The notes: generated by a model not told the origin, from the sequence alone. A stretch of 64,000 nt of DNA from Amycolatopsis coloradensis (GCF_001953865.1 NZ_MQUQ01000011.1:62001-126000), one strand, 5' to 3'; shown: positions 17,883 through 27,499, counted from the stretch's first letter. Program-made: numbers and translations.

Positions 17883-20726
17883 TCAGAGGCGGACGTCGTG
17901 GCGGGAAGGTGCGTTCAGTTTGCGGCAGACCTTGGCGACGTAGTCCTCGACGGTGCGGCGGGACAGAAACAATGCCTGGGCGATCTCGCGGTTGGTGTGG
18001 CCGCCTGCGAGGAGACGAGCGACATCGTGCTCGCGCGGGGACAGTTCATCGCCGTAGCCGCGCCTCCCGCGCCGGGAAGGCGTGGCCACGCCGGCACCGC
18101 GGATGCGGTGGCGGCAGCGGGCGGCGTCGACCGTCGCCCCGAGTGACTCGTAGGACTCGGCGAGTACTTCGAGCACCGTGACGTTGGCGGTGGCTCCGTC
18201 CTCGGCTTGCTCCGCGAGCTGGGTGGCCCGGTACGGCAGACCAAGGTCGTGATGCAGGCCGATCGCCTCCCGATAGAGCCTGTCCGCCTCCCCGCGATCG
18301 TCCGTCACCGCCGCCAGCCGGGCGCGACAGCCGGTCAGCGCCGCGTGGGCCAGCGGGGCGTCCACACCCCCCAGACCGACAATGGTCTCGGCGACAAGCC
18401 GACGCGCGGCGTCGACGCGGTCCATGGCCAGGTAGAAGTCCACGGCTTGCGGCAAGAGGTCGCCCGACCACACCCACGCGCCTTTGCTCCGGAGCATCCC
18501 TACGCCGCGTTCCACGTGTTCTTCCGCCGCGGTGACCTTGCCCTGGCTGAGCAGCATGCCCGCCATGCCCCCGGCGGCCGAGACGCCTACCGGGAACACC
18601 TGGGTGAGTGGGTACGAGCCCGTCGCCTCGAAAGCCCGCTCGGCCCGCGCCCATTCGCCGCGTGCGGCCGCCAGCCAGCCTCGCGTGAGGTTCAGGTCGG
18701 TGGTCAGCAGCAGGTTGGCGTAGGTCTCGACCAAACGGTCGATCCGCTGTTCCAGGCCCGACCATTGTCCGTCGAGCCAGTCGAGCCGGACGGCTGTGGC
18801 TTCGGCGGTGCCGAGCACGTAGGAGGCGGCGGCGCGCTCGGCCAAGGTGATCCCGCTGCGCAAGAATTTCCGCGCTCGCGGATAGTGCCCGATCCACGAG
18901 CACGCGTCCGCCAGGTTGCAGTGCGCCCTGGCCAGGTGGTGGATTTCGTCGGGGTCGTGCACCTCGGACGGGGACGGCAGCTGGGCGACGCGCTCCCAGG
19001 TGCTGGAGTCGCCGATGATGAGCCGCCCGCCGAGCGTCGTGGCCAGCAGGACGGTCCGCAGGGCCTGTGTGGGCAGGTGGTCGGTGATCGTTTCCACCCG
19101 GCCGAGCGCGGTTCGGTGCTCGGCGATGGACGCGGTCCCCAGGTACGGGCCTGCCATGGCCGCCAGCCCGCGCACGGTGCGTTGCGGTTGGTCGGCGAGC
19201 AGGTCGATGGCGCGGGCGAGCTGGTCGGCGCCGCGGTCCACTGTCCCGGTCTCGCGCTGCAGCAGCAGCCCGAACCACAGGTGCACCTCGCCCCGGACGT
19301 CCGGGGCGAGCCTCGGGTCCGACAACAGGCTCTCGACCCGCGTCGTCACCACCCCGCCGGGCAATCCCATCAAGGCGTAGCCGCACAGTTTGATGGCAAG
19401 CCGGTTGGTGTCCTCGACGCTGATCTCCGGATCGGCCAACACCTCCGACAGCAGGTCGACCGCGAGGGCCACGTCCTTGACATCCTCCGCGGCCTCGGCG
19501 GCCAGTTCGCTGTAGCGCAGCCATTCACGTTTCCTGCCTGCGGCCTTGGCGTGGACGGACAGACGACCGGCTGGTACCCGGTCAAGGGTCGACAGCGCGG
19601 CCAGGGCGCGTTCGTGCAACTCTCGTCGCCGAGGGCCGGGCAGTGACGCACACACCGCGCGCCGCGCGAGGTTGTCCCGGAAACCGAACCTGTTCGCCGG
19701 TTCCTCCACGAGCACAGTGGATTTCGTCAGCCTGATGAGGTGTGCCACCTCTGGCTGGTCCGCCACGGCGCTCAGGACATCGGCCGTCTCCGGGACGCCC
19801 AGAACCGCGGCGGCCTCGGCGACGGACCGCGCGGCGTCGGGCAGATTTCCCAGCCGCTCTGCGATCGCGTCCGACACCGGGACTGGCACATCGATGCGGT
19901 CCAGAACCAGCTGGGCGCGGTCACCTTCCGCGCGTACGTCCACTGTCGGGTCGCGCAGTGCGCGGACGGTTTCCTCGACCATGAAGGGGATCCCGGCGGT
20001 CTCGCGCAGGACGGCCTCGGCGAACCGGTCCGAGGTCACCTCCTCCGCCACGAGTGCGTCGATCATGGCGCGCACGTCCGCCACGCCGAGAGGCCCCAGG
20101 ACCAGGTTGACGCCGGTGACCCCGTGCGGGACGTGCGAGGGGTAACCGAACGGGGCCACGGTGGGCAGGTCTTCGCGGCGGTATGTCGTCACGATCGACA
20201 GGCCCGGCGGCGGGCTCGCCAGCACGAACCGCAGTACCCACCGTGTCTCCTCGTCCGCCCAGTGCAGGTCCTCGAGCACGAGCACGGTGGCTCCCAGGGA
20301 GCGGAGCAGTTCGTGCACGGCGCGGAAGATCCGATGCCGCTCGGCGTCGGGGTCGCCGAGAGCACGTGGCGCGGGCGGCAGGAGCCCGGCGAGTTCCGGC
20401 AGGTGGTCGCGCAGGGCGCCGGTCACCGGGCCGGGGTCGTCGAGGTGGTCACCACACTGGCTGAGGCAGTCGAAGAGCACTCCATACGGGAACGGCTCAG
20501 GCAGTGGCTGGCACGCACCCACGAGCACGCGCACTCCCCGGGCGCGGACGGCCGCGGCGAACTCGGCGACCAATCTGGTCTTGCCCACCCCGGCTGGTCC
20601 CTCCACGAACACAACCGACGGTGCGTGTTCCACCGCGTCGAGCAGGACGGCCAGTTCCGCGTCCCGGCCGACCATCGGCGCCGAGCCGGAACGGAGTAGA
20701 AGCGGTCTCGCGCCACCATGACCCAT
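17883..20726 (-). CDS. LAL-type (large ATP-binding) LuxR-family regulator
   Basis: This 947-aa protein begins with an AAA/STAND ATPase domain: Walker A GPAGVGKT at residues 43-50 and a Walker B stretch TVLVLEDLHWADEETRW near 150. A long TPR-like helical middle follows (about 380-850). A C-terminal LuxR HTH (LSPREHDVARLLAGGHTNRE, then IAQALFLSRRTVEDYVAK) ends the protein at KLNAPSRHDVRL. LAL regulators such as MalT act as ATP-dependent transcription activators. Start ATG 20726 lacks a strong SD, and the MVGRDAE Met at residue 18 is a possible alternative. It is divergent from the secreted subtilase gene, which makes control of the two downstream proteases plausible but unproven. Confidence 0.9.
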   Translation of the reverse strand: MGHGGARPLLLRSGSAPMVGRDAELAVLLDAVEHAPSVVFVEGPAGVGKTRLVAEFAAAVRARGVRVLVGACQPLPEPFPYGVLFDCLSQCGDHLDDPGPVTGALRDHLPELAGLLPPAPRALGDPDAERHRIFRAVHELLRSLGATVLVLEDLHWADEETRWVLRFVLASPPPGLSIVTTYRREDLPTVAPFGYPSHVPHGVTGVNLVLGPLGVADVRAMIDALVAEEVTSDRFAEAVLRETAGIPFMVEETVRALRDPTVDVRAEGDRAQLVLDRIDVPVPVSDAIAERLGNLPDAARSVAEAAAVLGVPETADVLSAVADQPEVAHLIRLTKSTVLVEEPANRFGFRDNLARRAVCASLPGPRRRELHERALAALSTLDRVPAGRLSVHAKAAGRKREWLRYSELAAEAAEDVKDVALAVDLLSEVLADPEISVEDTNRLAIKLCGYALMGLPGGVVTTRVESLLSDPRLAPDVRGEVHLWFGLLLQRETGTVDRGADQLARAIDLLADQPQRTVRGLAAMAGPYLGTASIAEHRTALGRVETITDHLPTQALRTVLLATTLGGRLIIGDSSTWERVAQLPSPSEVHDPDEIHHLARAHCNLADACSWIGHYPRARKFLRSGITLAERAAASYVLGTAEATAVRLDWLDGQWSGLEQRIDRLVETYANLLLTTDLNLTRGWLAAARGEWARAERAFEATGSYPLTQVFPVGVSAAGGMAGMLLSQGKVTAAEEHVERGVGMLRSKGAWVWSGDLLPQAVDFYLAMDRVDAARRLVAETIVGLGGVDAPLAHAALTGCRARLAAVTDDRGEADRLYREAIGLHHDLGLPYRATQLAEQAEDGATANVTVLEVLAESYESLGATVDAARCRHRIRGAGVATPSRRGRRGYGDELSPREHDVARLLAGGHTNREIAQALFLSRRTVEDYVAKVCRKLNAPSRHDVRL

Positions 20727-20959
20727 GCCTCGCTCCTGCCCGTGATCATGCGAAAAGGACTGTCCTACAGGGTAGGTCGGGCACCAGGGCTACGTAACCC
20801 CGTGGGAACGCGCATTCGTATGCGTAACCAGGATTCCGTACGCATACGGGTCCCGACCACGCTTGTTTCCCCGTCGCCCACGCCGAAAAGTGGATGCCCG
20901 AGCGGCCTGCTGTCCCCAGTCCCTGTCAATGGCCGCTCGAACGAATGATGGAGGACTCC

Positions 20960-22510
20960 ATGCAGGAGCGCGGGAAACGATTGTTCTCGAGCTTGTTCAC
21001 CGTCGCGGTCGCCGTGGTCACGGTGGCGACCGCGACGGGCGATGCTGCGGCGCGACAGGCGGAAACGGCCGTTGCGCAGGCCGGACATCCTTACCCCGGA
21101 CAGTACATCGTGATTCTCGACAACGGCGCCCGCGCCGCGGCCGAGGGCCAGGCCGTGGCACTCAGTCGGCGCTACGGCGGCGAGGTGACCGACACCTACT
21201 CGGTCACCCTGAACGGCTTCGCGGTCCGCAACCTGACCGAGCGGCAAGCGCGGCGCCTCGCCGCCGATCCGTCGGTCAAATCCGTACACCAGGACGGCAC
21301 GACCAGGGCGGCGGGAGAGCAGCCGAACCCGCCTTCGTGGGGCCTGGACCAGATCGACCAGCGAACCACCACCTTGGACAAGAAGTACGCCTTCCCGAAC
21401 TCGGGTGAGGGGGTGACCGCCTACGTCATCGATTCCGGGGTCAACGCCCAGCACCCCGAGTTCGAAGGCAGGGCGAGCCATGGCTACGACACGCTCGACA
21501 ACGACACCGACGCGAGTGATTGTTACTGGCACGGCTCGCATGTGGCGGGAACGATCGCGGGGGCGACGGTAGGGGTGGCGAAGAAGGCCAAGATCGTGGC
21601 CGTGCGCTCGCTGGACTGCAAGGGCTCCGGCCCGGACTCGGCCACCGTCAGCGCGATGGAGTGGGTGGCGAAGAACGCCGTGCGGCCCGCGGTGGTGAAC
21701 ATGAGTCTGGGCATGGACGTCGCCGGCGTCGGCGACGAGCAGGTCAAAGCCATGGTGGCCAAGGGGATCGTGGTGGCGGTCTCCGCGGGGAACAACGGTC
21801 AGGACGCGTGCGGCGTCAGCCCCGCGCGTGTTCCCGAGGCGCTCACCGTCGGCTGGTTCAACAAAGACCGCACCCGCGGCGGGAACTACGGTCGCTGTGT
21901 CGATCTCTTCGCTCCGGGCGGCAACATCTATTCCAGTGACCACACCGGAAAGTTCCGCACCGGTAGCGGTACGTCCATGGCATCCCCGCATGTCGCGGGC
22001 GCGGCGGCGCTGTATCTGGCCGCGAACCCCAGCGCGGCCCCGCAGCAGGTCAGCGACGCGTTGGCGCGAAGCGCCAGCCCGGACCTGATCACCAATCCCG
22101 GGACCGACTCGCCCAACAAGGTGCTCTACGTCGGCGACATCGGCGGGGGAACGCCGTCCAAGTGCGAGGTGAAGAGCAACGACCAGGACGTGGCCATCCC
22201 CGACGCGGGTCCGGCAGTGGACACTCCCGTGAGCCAGGACTCCTGCCAGGGCAAGGCGTCGGCCGCGTTGGCGGTCCGGGTCGACATCGATCACCCCTAC
22301 ACCGCGGACCTCGACATCGACCTGACCGGACCGAGTGGGGCGTCCTACCCGCTCAAGCGCGCGGGCGGAGTCGGCGAATCCGGCGGTGTACACCAAAGCT
22401 TCACCGTGGACGCGTCACGTGAGGACGCGAACGGCACGTGGCGGCTCTCGGTTCGCGACACCTACCGCTTCGATACCGGCACGCTCACGGGCTGGTCCAT
22501 CAAGTTCTGA
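20960..22510 (+). CDS. Secreted subtilisin-family (S8) serine protease with P domain
   Basis: This 516-aa preproprotein has a signal peptide (SSLFTVAVAVVTVATATG), an I9-type propeptide (PGQYIVILDNGARAAAEGQA to about residue 115) and a subtilase domain. The catalytic triad is D158 (AYVIDSGVN), H191 (YWHGSHVAG) and S339 (GSGTSMASPH). The last ~115 residues form a proprotein-convertase P domain (CQGKASAALAVRVDIDHPYT and TGTLTGWSIKF). It should be exported and autoprocessed, then degrade protein outside the cell. ATG 20960 is preceded by GGAGG at 20950-20954, so the upstream ATGs at 20945 and 20948 are not the best starts. The trypsin-like gene follows 42 bp downstream, probably in the same transcript. 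Confidence 0.95.
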   Translation: MQERGKRLFSSLFTVAVAVVTVATATGDAAARQAETAVAQAGHPYPGQYIVILDNGARAAAEGQAVALSRRYGGEVTDTYSVTLNGFAVRNLTERQARRLAADPSVKSVHQDGTTRAAGEQPNPPSWGLDQIDQRTTTLDKKYAFPNSGEGVTAYVIDSGVNAQHPEFEGRASHGYDTLDNDTDASDCYWHGSHVAGTIAGATVGVAKKAKIVAVRSLDCKGSGPDSATVSAMEWVAKNAVRPAVVNMSLGMDVAGVGDEQVKAMVAKGIVVAVSAGNNGQDACGVSPARVPEALTVGWFNKDRTRGGNYGRCVDLFAPGGNIYSSDHTGKFRTGSGTSMASPHVAGAAALYLAANPSAAPQQVSDALARSASPDLITNPGTDSPNKVLYVGDIGGGTPSKCEVKSNDQDVAIPDAGPAVDTPVSQDSCQGKASAALAVRVDIDHPYTADLDIDLTGPSGASYPLKRAGGVGESGGVHQSFTVDASREDANGTWRLSVRDTYRFDTGTLTGWSIKF

Positions 22511-22552
22511 CCGAAATAGACGGACGTCCCCGTTTTTCCTGTAAGGAGAATG

Positions 22553-24022
22553 ATGAGAACACCACGCTTCGCCGTAGCGATCACCGCGGCACTCGTCACA
22601 GTGACGCTGCCGGTACTGAACACCACCGCTGCCGCCGCGCCACCCGACAAGGTCAGTGTCGCCGCGAACCCGACCGACCAACTCCGCACCGGAGACTGGG
22701 GAACCCGGATCGTCAACGGGGAACGCACCACCGTGAAGGAGTACCCGTTCGTCATCGCCGGCATGCGGGTCGGGGGCGGCGGCCCGCAGGGGCAGTCCTG
22801 CACCGCCTCGGTCGTCGGTAAGCGCAAGATCCTCACCGCGGCGCACTGCATGGTCGACACCACCGGCGCCAAGAGCTACTTCTACGGCGACGACGACTTG
22901 AACACCCCGGGCGACGAGACGTTCCGCACGGCCGTCGCCTCGTTCAAGACCCACCCCGGCTACACCGGCTCCGGCGGCTGGCGAACCGGCTACGACGTCG
23001 CGGTGGTCACCACCGTCGACGACATCCCGGTGCCGGAGAGCCAGTGGGCCAAGGTGGCAGGCTCCGGGGACAGCGCGCTCACCCAGCCGGGCAAGTCCGG
23101 CACCTCCCTCGGCTACGGCAAGACGTCGGCGGGCGGCGGTTCCGGTGAACTCCGCAAGACCACCATGCCGGTCAACGACCCCGCCGGCTGCCAGGTCTTC
23201 GACATCCGGGTCAACGGCGACCTCATGGTGTGCACCGGCTACAACGACGGGCGTACCGCTGACTGCTCGGGTGACAGCGGTGGCCCGTTCATCGTCGATG
23301 GTGTCGTCGTCGGCGTCTCGTCGTGGGGCTCCAGCGCCTGCGACCGCTACAGCATCATGGCCCGCCTGACCAACGCGATGGGTGACTGGGCGCGTGCCGA
23401 GATCGGCGGGACCCAACCCGGCGACGGGAAGTTCGGTATGGCGTTGTCACCGTCGGCCGGCAAGGCCGAGCCTGGCAAGCACGTCTCCACCAGCGTTACC
23501 ACCACGGCGGGCGACCAGGGCCCGGAGAAGCTGGAACTGAGCGCGTCCGCCCTGCCCACCGGAACGACCGCCACCTTCCAGCCCTCGTCGACAGTCGACG
23601 CCGGGCAAGTCGCCAAACTGACCCTGCAGACCGCAGCGAGCACCCCGGCAGGCATCTACAAGGTCATCGTCACGGCCACGGGCACCTCCGGGGCCAAGAC
23701 CGCCGAGTTCACGCTCACGGTCGGAGACGGCGGCACCGTCGACGGCCCGAGACCGTCCGCCTCGCCCGGCACCGGCACAGTCCCGCCCGGCGGCTACGCC
23801 AACGCGACGATCACCGTCACCGGCGGTACGGGTTCCATCCGGCTCAGCGCCACCGGTCTGCCCTACCCGCCGAGTTTCACTCCGCAGACCGTCAAATCGG
23901 GCGGTACCTCGCGAATGACGGTCATGGGGCCGTATCAGCGCGGCACCTACAAGGTCTCCATCACCGCGACGGACAGCGTCGGCAATACCGGGACAACGAC
24001 CTACACCCTCACTGTCCGATGA
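22553..24022 (+). CDS. Secreted trypsin-like (S1) serine protease with two C-terminal beta-sandwich domains
   Basis: This 489-aa protein has a signal peptide (MRTPRFAVAITAALVTVTLP) and an S1 domain starting at RIVNGERTTVKEYPFVIAGM. The triad is H98 (TAAHC), D148 (GYDVAVV) and S242 (GDSGGP), with paired cysteines around it. Two Ig-like or NEW3-like repeats follow, about residues 295-390 (SPSAGKAEPGKHVSTSVTTT) and 400-489 (SPGTGTVPPGGYANATITVT); these may bind polymers. The double ATG (22550/22553) has AAGGAG at 22543-22548, and the second ATG has better spacing. It ends at a strong hairpin, so the two-protease unit finishes here. Confidence 0.93.
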   Translation: MRTPRFAVAITAALVTVTLPVLNTTAAAAPPDKVSVAANPTDQLRTGDWGTRIVNGERTTVKEYPFVIAGMRVGGGGPQGQSCTASVVGKRKILTAAHCMVDTTGAKSYFYGDDDLNTPGDETFRTAVASFKTHPGYTGSGGWRTGYDVAVVTTVDDIPVPESQWAKVAGSGDSALTQPGKSGTSLGYGKTSAGGGSGELRKTTMPVNDPAGCQVFDIRVNGDLMVCTGYNDGRTADCSGDSGGPFIVDGVVVGVSSWGSSACDRYSIMARLTNAMGDWARAEIGGTQPGDGKFGMALSPSAGKAEPGKHVSTSVTTTAGDQGPEKLELSASALPTGTTATFQPSSTVDAGQVAKLTLQTAASTPAGIYKVIVTATGTSGAKTAEFTLTVGDGGTVDGPRPSASPGTGTVPPGGYANATITVTGGTGSIRLSATGLPYPPSFTPQTVKSGGTSRMTVMGPYQRGTYKVSITATDSVGNTGTTTYTLTVR

Positions 24023-24050
24023 CGTTCGTGCCGTAAGTTGCTCGCCGGAA

Positions 24051-24092
24051 CTGCGGAGCCCGTGGTCGCCCCGAGGACCACGGGCTCCGCAG
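24051..24092 (+). terminator. 17-bp perfect hairpin after the protease pair
   Basis: Arms at 24051-24067 and 24076-24092 are perfect inverted repeats (CTGCGGAGCCCGTGGTC and its complement) around an 8-base loop. It lies 28 bp after the trypsin-like gene's stop. There is no T-tract, as is usual for actinobacterial terminators. Confidence 0.85.
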
Positions 24093-24386
24093 CCCGTGTC
24101 CAACCCCGCGGGCGTCGGCGTGCGGTCAATAGGCCAGACGGGCAGGGCCCAGGCCCTGCGAAAGCAGAAGTGCTGTCCTCGTGACGGCGGGCGCGCCGAG
24201 TAGCGGTTCGGCCCTGGACCCAGGTTGCCGTTGGACAGGTCACGCGGCCAGAGTTGTGGCAAGCAGCGTGTTCGAACCACTTTTCGAGAAAACTTCAGGT
24301 CGGACAGAGGGTGATTCGGGGCGGCTTTGCCCGTCTCGCGGCGGTGGACGCCCATGCAGGCCTCGACTACAACGGGCACTGAGGTG

Positions 24387-24752
24387 TCAACGAACTCTGC
24401 GACATTGCACGCCGAGCGAACCCAATCCGCAATCAGGATTCCGCCATTTCCGCTCGAAGTCGTAGCCTCCAAGCTCGACACCGAGAATCCGTACATCGAC
24501 ACCACATATCTCCACAGGAAAGCAAGGCGCGGATGTCGACACAAGATAACCTTTAGCGGACTGAACACGCACACCCGAACCGATTACGTCGAGACACTGA
24601 TCGTTCCACGCACCCGGCCCGGGGGCATCTCCGCATACATACGCCGACCGTACACTGACGTTGCCCGTGCTGTCGGCGTTGACTTGGGCTGCCTGAGCCG
24701 AACTCGGTGCCAAGGTGGCTGGTGCCATGACACCAGCCACGGCAGCGTACAC
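24387..24752 (-). CDS. Possible small secreted cysteine-rich protein
   Basis: From GTG 24752 the frame encodes 121 aa with a short hydrophobic leader (MYAAVAGVMAPATLAPSSAQ, cleavage plausible at AQA-AQ). The mature part has seven cysteines (VCGD, QCLD, PCFPVEICG, PDCG, VQC), which suggests disulfides outside the cell. The leader lacks a basic n-region. In the overlapping frame just upstream, MKMIVGMLVDGVGAVAR would supply one, so a frameshift at about 24755 may have split the signal peptide. No family is recognised. SD support is weak, and the gene is isolated between non-coding stretches. Confidence 0.35.
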   Translation of the reverse strand: MYAAVAGVMAPATLAPSSAQAAQVNADSTGNVSVRSAYVCGDAPGPGAWNDQCLDVIGSGVRVQSAKGYLVSTSAPCFPVEICGVDVRILGVELGGYDFERKWRNPDCGLGSLGVQCRRVR

Positions 24753-25226
24753 CGCGCGACCGCGCCGACTCCGTCCACGAGCATCCCCACAATCATCTTC
24801 ACGATTTTCGCATAGCGCGAACCTCTCCTGATTGAGCGTTATCCGGCGATAACGCGCAATCGGAGGGATGGCTGCCACGAAGGTTGCCCCACCGCCCACC
24901 GAAGAATGAGGCCTCTCCCTCGCGAGGGTGGCTGTGTCATCGCGGTCTTCTCCGACCTCGACCTCCTCCGCAACGAGTCCTCCACCAGTTCGGCATCGCT
25001 TCCAAACGCGCCGAGGTCGACGCGATCGAGCTGGTCGCCGCCCGCCAACATTGGAGAGTTGCCTGACTGACGGTGTTTCGTCGCGGTCGACCGATCCGGG
25101 CCGCACGTGACTGTTCGCTGCCGCTTCGACATGAGAAGAAGCGCCGTGCCAGGGTGGGGATTTCATGCCGCCCTGCTGTTCCGGTCGTTTGAGGGCCCGG
25201 CGGGGCTTGACCGGTTCGCTGAGGGG
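24753..25226. other. 474-bp region, no supported gene
   Basis: Frames are open in several phases but none shows a start plus SD or a known motif. A plus-strand phase contains VVFSDLDLLRNESSTSS-like sequence near 24950-25060 that may be a decayed gene piece. The AT-rich part at 24800-24850 could carry a promoter for the small secreted frame on the minus strand. Confidence 0.3.
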
Positions 25227-26018
25227 TCAGTTCTGATTGACTGGCCAGGCTGCGGCGGGGTGACAGTGTGCCGGGCAAGCCAGCACGTAGGTCTCGTTGC
25301 CGAGAAAGAGGCCGTATTGGCCGAAGCGGAAGGTGTCGGGCTGTTCGGGTCGGTGGTGATGTTTGTCGAAGCCGGTGTCTGTGGGGATTTGGCACACGTA
25401 GACGAGGTTATCGCCGCAGGGGCAGGTGTAGGACTCGCGCCCTTGGATCCAGCTCGGCACCCCGCCGATTTTGAACTCGGGGAGACCGATGCCGTGGTCG
25501 GTGAATGCCGAGTCGAGGTCCTGGCCGTCCGAGAGCGCCTCGCCGGGCCACCAGAGCGTGACTTGCTCGGTCGCCGGACGGAAGTCCAGCCGCCGTGGTC
25601 GCAGGTACTCGTCCGGGTCCGGGGTCGGGCTCGTGTGATCGCGGTGGAGCATGATTCTCCAGAACGCGCCGGGTGCCGTGTACAGCGGTGGTGGGGTGTC
25701 CCAGAACCTCGGCGGCAGCTGGTCCGACACGCCTTTGGCGACGACCGCGTCGTTGTGCGTGGGACACTGAAAGACCAAGAGATGATCTCCGCCGAACACG
25801 GCGATGTCCGCGGGGATGTCGAATTGGAAGAACAGGATCATCCTTTCGCCGCAGAAACACAGCGGCCAGGGCTCCCCGGCGGGGAGAATCGGCCAGCCGC
25901 CGACGGTGTCGCGGGCGCCCGGCGTGGCCGGGTCATTGTGCCTCTCGATCACGTACATCGGGACGTCGGCATCGCGAGTCAGCGGAGGTTGTACCGGAGG
26001 GGTGCTCACCCTCGACAC
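25227..26018 (-). CDS. DUF1963 (YwqG-like) family protein
   Basis: This 263-aa cytoplasmic protein shows the DUF1963 pattern: GGWPILPAGEPWPLCFCGER followed by MILFFQFDIPADIAVFGGDH in the N-terminal half. The second half has conserved tryptophan and glycine blocks (LPEFKIGGVPSWIQG, QIPTD). Cysteine pairs (CFC, CPCGD, CPAHC) could bind a metal. The family has no firm biochemical role; B. subtilis YwqG lies in a polymorphic toxin-related locus, so an immunity-like role is one idea. The start is GTG 26018, with a second in-frame GTG at 26009 preceded by AAGGTGTCGAGG. The gene abuts a cluster of gene fragments on its 5' side. Confidence 0.75.
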   Translation of the reverse strand: MSRVSTPPVQPPLTRDADVPMYVIERHNDPATPGARDTVGGWPILPAGEPWPLCFCGERMILFFQFDIPADIAVFGGDHLLVFQCPTHNDAVVAKGVSDQLPPRFWDTPPPLYTAPGAFWRIMLHRDHTSPTPDPDEYLRPRRLDFRPATEQVTLWWPGEALSDGQDLDSAFTDHGIGLPEFKIGGVPSWIQGRESYTCPCGDNLVYVCQIPTDTGFDKHHHRPEQPDTFRFGQYGLFLGNETYVLACPAHCHPAAAWPVNQN

Positions 26019-26050
26019 CTTAAGCCGCCGATCCCTCCTCGCCGGCGGGG

Positions 26051-26128
26051 GTTATCCCGGAGAACCTCGTTGATTGCCTTCTCAGGTACGCCCTCGAAGA
26101 GCATCTCCGCGCGCTCATGCGGTGGGAA
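26051..26128 (-). pseudogene. 26-codon fragment of the small paralogous family at 27500-28173
   Basis: On the minus strand this encodes FPPHERAEMLFEGVPEKAIN plus EVLRDN. It aligns with FPPHENAEMTFEGVPGKALK plus EVYRDG in the protein at 27880-28173 (19 of 26 identical). Neither the N-terminus nor the C-terminus is present. It stops within about 5 bp of the start of the NB-ARC fragment, which marks a recombination junction. Confidence 0.7.
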
Positions 26129-26132
26129 TGCT

Positions 26133-26917
26133 GTCGCCCCGCTCGTCAGAGCGGACGTCGTCGGCGCGGTGCGCTCGGAGCTGGGCACGGACCGGCTGGT
26201 CACCTTGACCGGCCCTGGTGGTGTCGGCAAAACGCGGTTGGCCGTGGAGACGGCGGGCGGGTTGGCCGATGCCTTCCCCGACGGCGTTTGGCTGGTCGAA
26301 CTGGCCATCCTGGACCGCCAGGGCAATCCGGGGACCTCAGCGGAACTGGCCGATCTGGTCGCCGCGGTCCTCGGCCTCCGCGACGATGCCACAACCGCCC
26401 TGTTTCCCTCCGCCGGCCCCGTTTCCTCGCTCGATCGGCTCACCGGTGCCCTGCGGACGAAGCGGCTCCTGCTGGTCCTGGACAACTGCGAGCACGTGAC
26501 CGAGGCGGCCGCCGAACTCGTCGGACGGCTGCTGTCGACAGCGCCGGGCCTGCGCATCCTGGCGACCAGCCGTCAACCGCTCGCGGTGGACGGGGAGCAG
26601 GTGTGGCCCGTGTCGCCGCTGGAGCCACCGGCACCCGGGGCGGCGATCGAAGCCGTGCGCGAGTCCAGCGCGGTCCGGTTGTTCCTGGCACGAGCGAGCG
26701 CCGCCGTGCCCGGATTCGACCTGACCACCGGCAACGCCGATGCCGTCGCCACGATCTGCCGGCGGCTCGACGGAATTCCGCTTGCTTTGGAGCTGGCCGC
26801 CACGCGGATCCGGGCCTTGGGTGCGCGGGAACTGGCCGCGCGAGTGGACGACCGGTTCCGGTTGCTGTCAGGCGGGAACCGGGGAGCACCGGCCCGTCAG
26901 CGGACGTTGCGGGCGGC
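26133..26917 (+). pseudogene. Orphan NB-ARC ATPase fragment of an AfsR/SARP-type regulator
   Basis: The frame reads VTLTGPGGVGKTRLAVE (Walker A), KRLLLVLDNCEHVTEAAAEL (Walker B), ILATSRQPLAVDGEQVWPVS (sensor R) and CRRLDGIPLALELAATRIRA (GxP). This is the exact order of the NB-ARC core in actinobacterial AfsR/BTAD regulators. The N-terminal DNA-binding and BTAD domains are absent, and after RQRTLRAA the sequence diverges from the family and stops at 26960. It therefore lacks the TPR part as well. No start codon with an SD precedes it. It is a relic captured between other fragments. Confidence 0.8.
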
Positions 26918-26960
26918 GGGGCCGCCTCAGCGTTGTCGAACGCTTTGTAGATCTCATTGA

Positions 26961-27406
26961 GAAAGCGACCGCATTCGGCGGTCGCGGTCCGGTCGAGCCC
27001 GATCGACGGCTCCAAGGGACTCGAACCAGGTAACCGGAGGATTCTTGCTTCGAGTCCAAGCGCCGTTTTGACGTCTGTCCGGCGTTCCCCGAATACGCCG
27101 CCTGTCTAGCGTCACCCTCATGGGCGGCGTGAGACCACGCCGAGGACGGATTGCGGCCATGTCCGGAGAATCATGAGGTCGACCTCAACGAGGGTGGCCG
27201 GTCCGGAGCGGATCGACGATGCCAGGCGTCGTGCCCGTGACCGGCTGCGAGCCTGGCCGAGCGCCATCGCGCACCGGCCACTGCGCATCATCGTCTCCGA
27301 CCAGGCCCGCGGAAGCTGACCCAGCTCGGCCTGCACACCATCATCTCGCTCGAGGCAAACACCGGAGCGTGGCCAGAACTCCGGACAACGGGCCGGGTGT
27401 TCGGAA
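26961..27406. other. Region with a tRNA-like fragment and no supported gene
   Basis: At 27008-27027 the minus strand carries the T-loop and acceptor-like segment GGTTCGAGTCCCTTGGAGCC without the rest of a tRNA. A second TTCGAGTCC lies 24 bp away in inverted orientation (around 27051-27059), giving a 9-bp inverted repeat. The frame at 27170-27320 (ERIDDARRRARDRLRAWPSA) resembles nothing I can name. Confidence 0.3.
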
Positions 27407-27499
27407 AACGATCGACCTGGTGAGCGTGACTCGGCAGAATCAAGGGCAGATGTCCTGTGCCATGGTGGTGCGAGGACCGTGCTTCACGAAAGGATTCTG

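Noticed and set aside
24812..25100. Plus-strand frame with VVFSDLDLLRN-like sequence as a gene
   Set aside because: No start, no SD and only a few residues of possible similarity.
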